Assembly (NCBI RefSeq): GCF_947507565.1
Contig: NC_089194.1
Location: forward strand, 1,302,001-1,366,000
DNA: 64,000 nt
From: Oscarella lobularis
Lineage: Eukaryota; Porifera; Homoscleromorpha; Homosclerophorida; Oscarellidae
Direction: 5' to 3'
Below the pieces are notes generated by a model. It was given only the letters and a program-made list of their open reading frames with translations. It had not been told where the DNA came from and made no database searches. Shown here piece by piece: positions 62,591 to 64,000 of this stretch (positions are counted from its first letter, which is position 1; each line of letters starts with the position of its first letter). The translations under genes were made by a program, and so were the position numbers.

Positions 62591-64000
62591 ATGACGACGC
62601 CTCTCGCCGCTCTCGTTTTTGTTCTCATGTCCAACGCCGGCTCCGCTTACTTCCTCGGCGATCCCGGCGTTTTCGATCAAATGATCAACAAGTACGGCAA
62701 CAGCATGGGCACAATGAACGAAACCGGTCTCAACATCTACATGATGGGCAACGCGCTCGTCGGCAAAGTGACGCCGCCGAGCGTCTTTCGCGTGCTCGAC
62801 TTTCTCAAACTCATGCTCCCCTCCGTCGCGACGACGCTCGGCATCGACGAGGCGAATCTCGACAGTCCGTTCAATTTTCCCGTCGACAATTTCACGTTGA
62901 ATATGGCCGAGAACGTTTGGTGCCTCGGCACGCAAGAACTACCGTCGATGCCTCTCATATCGCAATTCATGACTCTGTCCGACGTCACCGTGCTCGTTTG
63001 CCTCGAACTCGATCCCGAGGCGAATTCGCTTGCCGATCGACTTCAAGTGAGCGAGTTCGCGATAGCCGGCGTCTGGCAGATGGGTAGCATCGGTCTCGAA
63101 TTCAAATTCAGTCTCGTCGACTCGACGTATTATTTTCGCGGCGCGCCCACTACCGGTCTTCCCGTCGGCACGTTTATCGAGTATTTAGGTGCTAAGCTAC
63201 TTCCGGACGAATTCGCCACGCCTCTCAAGAATTCCGGACTCAATTCGTTTAGCATCGAGAATGCGCGTTTCATCGGCGTCTACGGTAGCGACGGTTTTGC
63301 TATCGGTCTATCCGGCGATCCGACTATACAAGGGTGGGGTAGCTTTCGTTGTCATGTCATTTTTACGCGTTACATCGAAAGAGAGTATCAAGAAAAGGGC
63401 GTCGCCGTGACGATCGCAATTAACTTTCCCAATTTCAAGCTCGCCAATCTCGTTCAAAGACTCTCCGGCTACGACATAAGCGACGTTCCGTTCCTCGGAA
63501 CGCTCACCATACCGGAAACGGGCGTCATCATCTCGACACGAGACTTGATACCGAACTATCTTCCCGAAGTCTTAAACGGGATCCTCGCACAAGCGAGGCC
63601 AATCTACAAAGGACTTACGTTTGCGACTGCTCTGCCTATCATACCCAATCAAGAAGCTGTCATTTTTGTCGTCCACATCGGCTCCGGCGGACTCAAGTTG
63701 ACGATCGCCGATCCGGGTCGTGCACTTACGTTGGGTAACATTCTCAGTGCCGTCATTCCTGACTTTTCACTAAGCGAACTTACCGTTCCGCCTGGAATAT
63801 CGAACATCGTTCAAACTCTTCTCAATATTCAACTGTTCAGCTTCTCGATCTCGACGAAGCCCAAGTGTATTGCCGTCGAATTCAAACTCGATCAAGCGTT
63901 CGAAGTCGTCCCAGGAATTGCACGCATTATTCATCCGTCGCTCTATATCAACGCAACGTTCTCCAAACCTCGTAAGATAGTGTTTAAGGCGGGCGGCTTT
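62591..64000 (+). CDS. Large unrecognised secreted protein (5' part; runs off window)
   Basis: One open frame of 470 codons from the ATG at 62591 to the window end without a stop or evident intron. The N-terminus MTTPLAALVFVLMSNAGSAY looks like a signal peptide. Composition is strongly patterned: many short beta-prone segments, frequent Pro-Gly and Leu-Gly turns, and a recurring form like DVPFLGTLTIPETGVIIST and ELTVPPGISNIVQTLLN. This suggests repeated domains of 100-150 residues with few Cys. Codon use is strongly biased to C-ending codons (GTC, CTC, TTC) in the first 700 bases, suggesting high expression. Family not recognised; a structural extracellular protein is one guess. Confidence 0.8.
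   Translation, partial: MTTPLAALVFVLMSNAGSAYFLGDPGVFDQMINKYGNSMGTMNETGLNIYMMGNALVGKVTPPSVFRVLDFLKLMLPSVATTLGIDEANLDSPFNFPVDNFTLNMAENVWCLGTQELPSMPLISQFMTLSDVTVLVCLELDPEANSLADRLQVSEFAIAGVWQMGSIGLEFKFSLVDSTYYFRGAPTTGLPVGTFIEYLGAKLLPDEFATPLKNSGLNSFSIENARFIGVYGSDGFAIGLSGDPTIQGWGSFRCHVIFTRYIEREYQEKGVAVTIAINFPNFKLANLVQRLSGYDISDVPFLGTLTIPETGVIISTRDLIPNYLPEVLNGILAQARPIYKGLTFATALPIIPNQEAVIFVVHIGSGGLKLTIADPGRALTLGNILSAVIPDFSLSELTVPPGISNIVQTLLNIQLFSFSISTKPKCIAVEFKLDQAFEVVPGIARIIHPSLYINATFSKPRKIVFKAGGF

Noticed and set aside
62386-63087. 233-codon Arg/Ser-rich plus-strand frame
   Set aside because: Overlaps the long orphan gene in another frame. Its Arg-rich composition is the usual shadow of C-biased codons.

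Overview
The window is animal nuclear DNA: many-exon genes with very short GT-AG introns, signal peptides, and families known from animal immunity (complement C3/C4/C5, factor B, AIG1/GIMAP GTPases). The short introns, the GIMAP expansion and the unusual CUB/CCP/vWA/protease mixtures suggest an early-branching metazoan. A sponge, perhaps a homoscleromorph, is my best guess. This is inference; no marker in the window proves the taxon.

Region 1 (1-35377) is a compact complement-like locus. On the minus strand lie two tandem factor B-like genes (1-3061, cut by the window edge, and 10959-14646). Each encodes signal peptide, CUB, CUB, four CCP/sushi domains, a vWA domain with intact MIDAS and a trypsin-like protease. 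Between them sit four AIG1/GIMAP-type GTPase genes (3461-9351): one carries an N-terminal CARD-like domain, one is frameshifted, and two end in CaaX boxes. Next, on the minus strand, is a large secreted mosaic (14918-19078): nine CCPs, a fucolectin-like domain, and a follistatin/Kazal-Kunitz-Kunitz-NTR tail. It looks like a candidate complement regulator or protease inhibitor. Divergently transcribed from it are two tandem C3-like thioester genes (19478-27044 and 27696-35377). Both have an RRRR beta/alpha processing site, an anaphylatoxin-like segment, the GCGEQ thioester and a C-terminal NTR/C345C domain. They differ at the residue that sets thioester chemistry: His in the second, Ser in the first. 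Enzyme, substrate and candidate inhibitor are thus encoded side by side.

Region 2 (35400-39560) is a tandem duplication of about 2.05 kb. Each copy encodes a GPI-anchored Cys-rich GDNF-receptor/GAS1-like protein with a Thr-Asn/Asp-Ala-Pro minisatellite stalk. A single-exon sulfotransferase (39764-41077), a TEX264-like ER-phagy receptor gene (41314-42190) and two small Cys-rich exons (42556-43265) follow.

Region 3 (44012-57733) holds two ubiquitin-pathway genes, a DUSP-containing USP deubiquitinase (plus strand) and UBA1 (minus strand). They are separated by a foldback element of about 2.4 kb with a 59-bp tandem array of roughly 25 copies.

Region 4 (58500-64000) holds a secreted fusion of an inactive trypsin-like domain with two DNase I-like (EEP) domains, and the 5' part of a large unrecognised secreted protein running off the end.

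Gene limits come from reading splice junctions by eye. Start and stop positions are firm where stated; internal exon limits are approximate.
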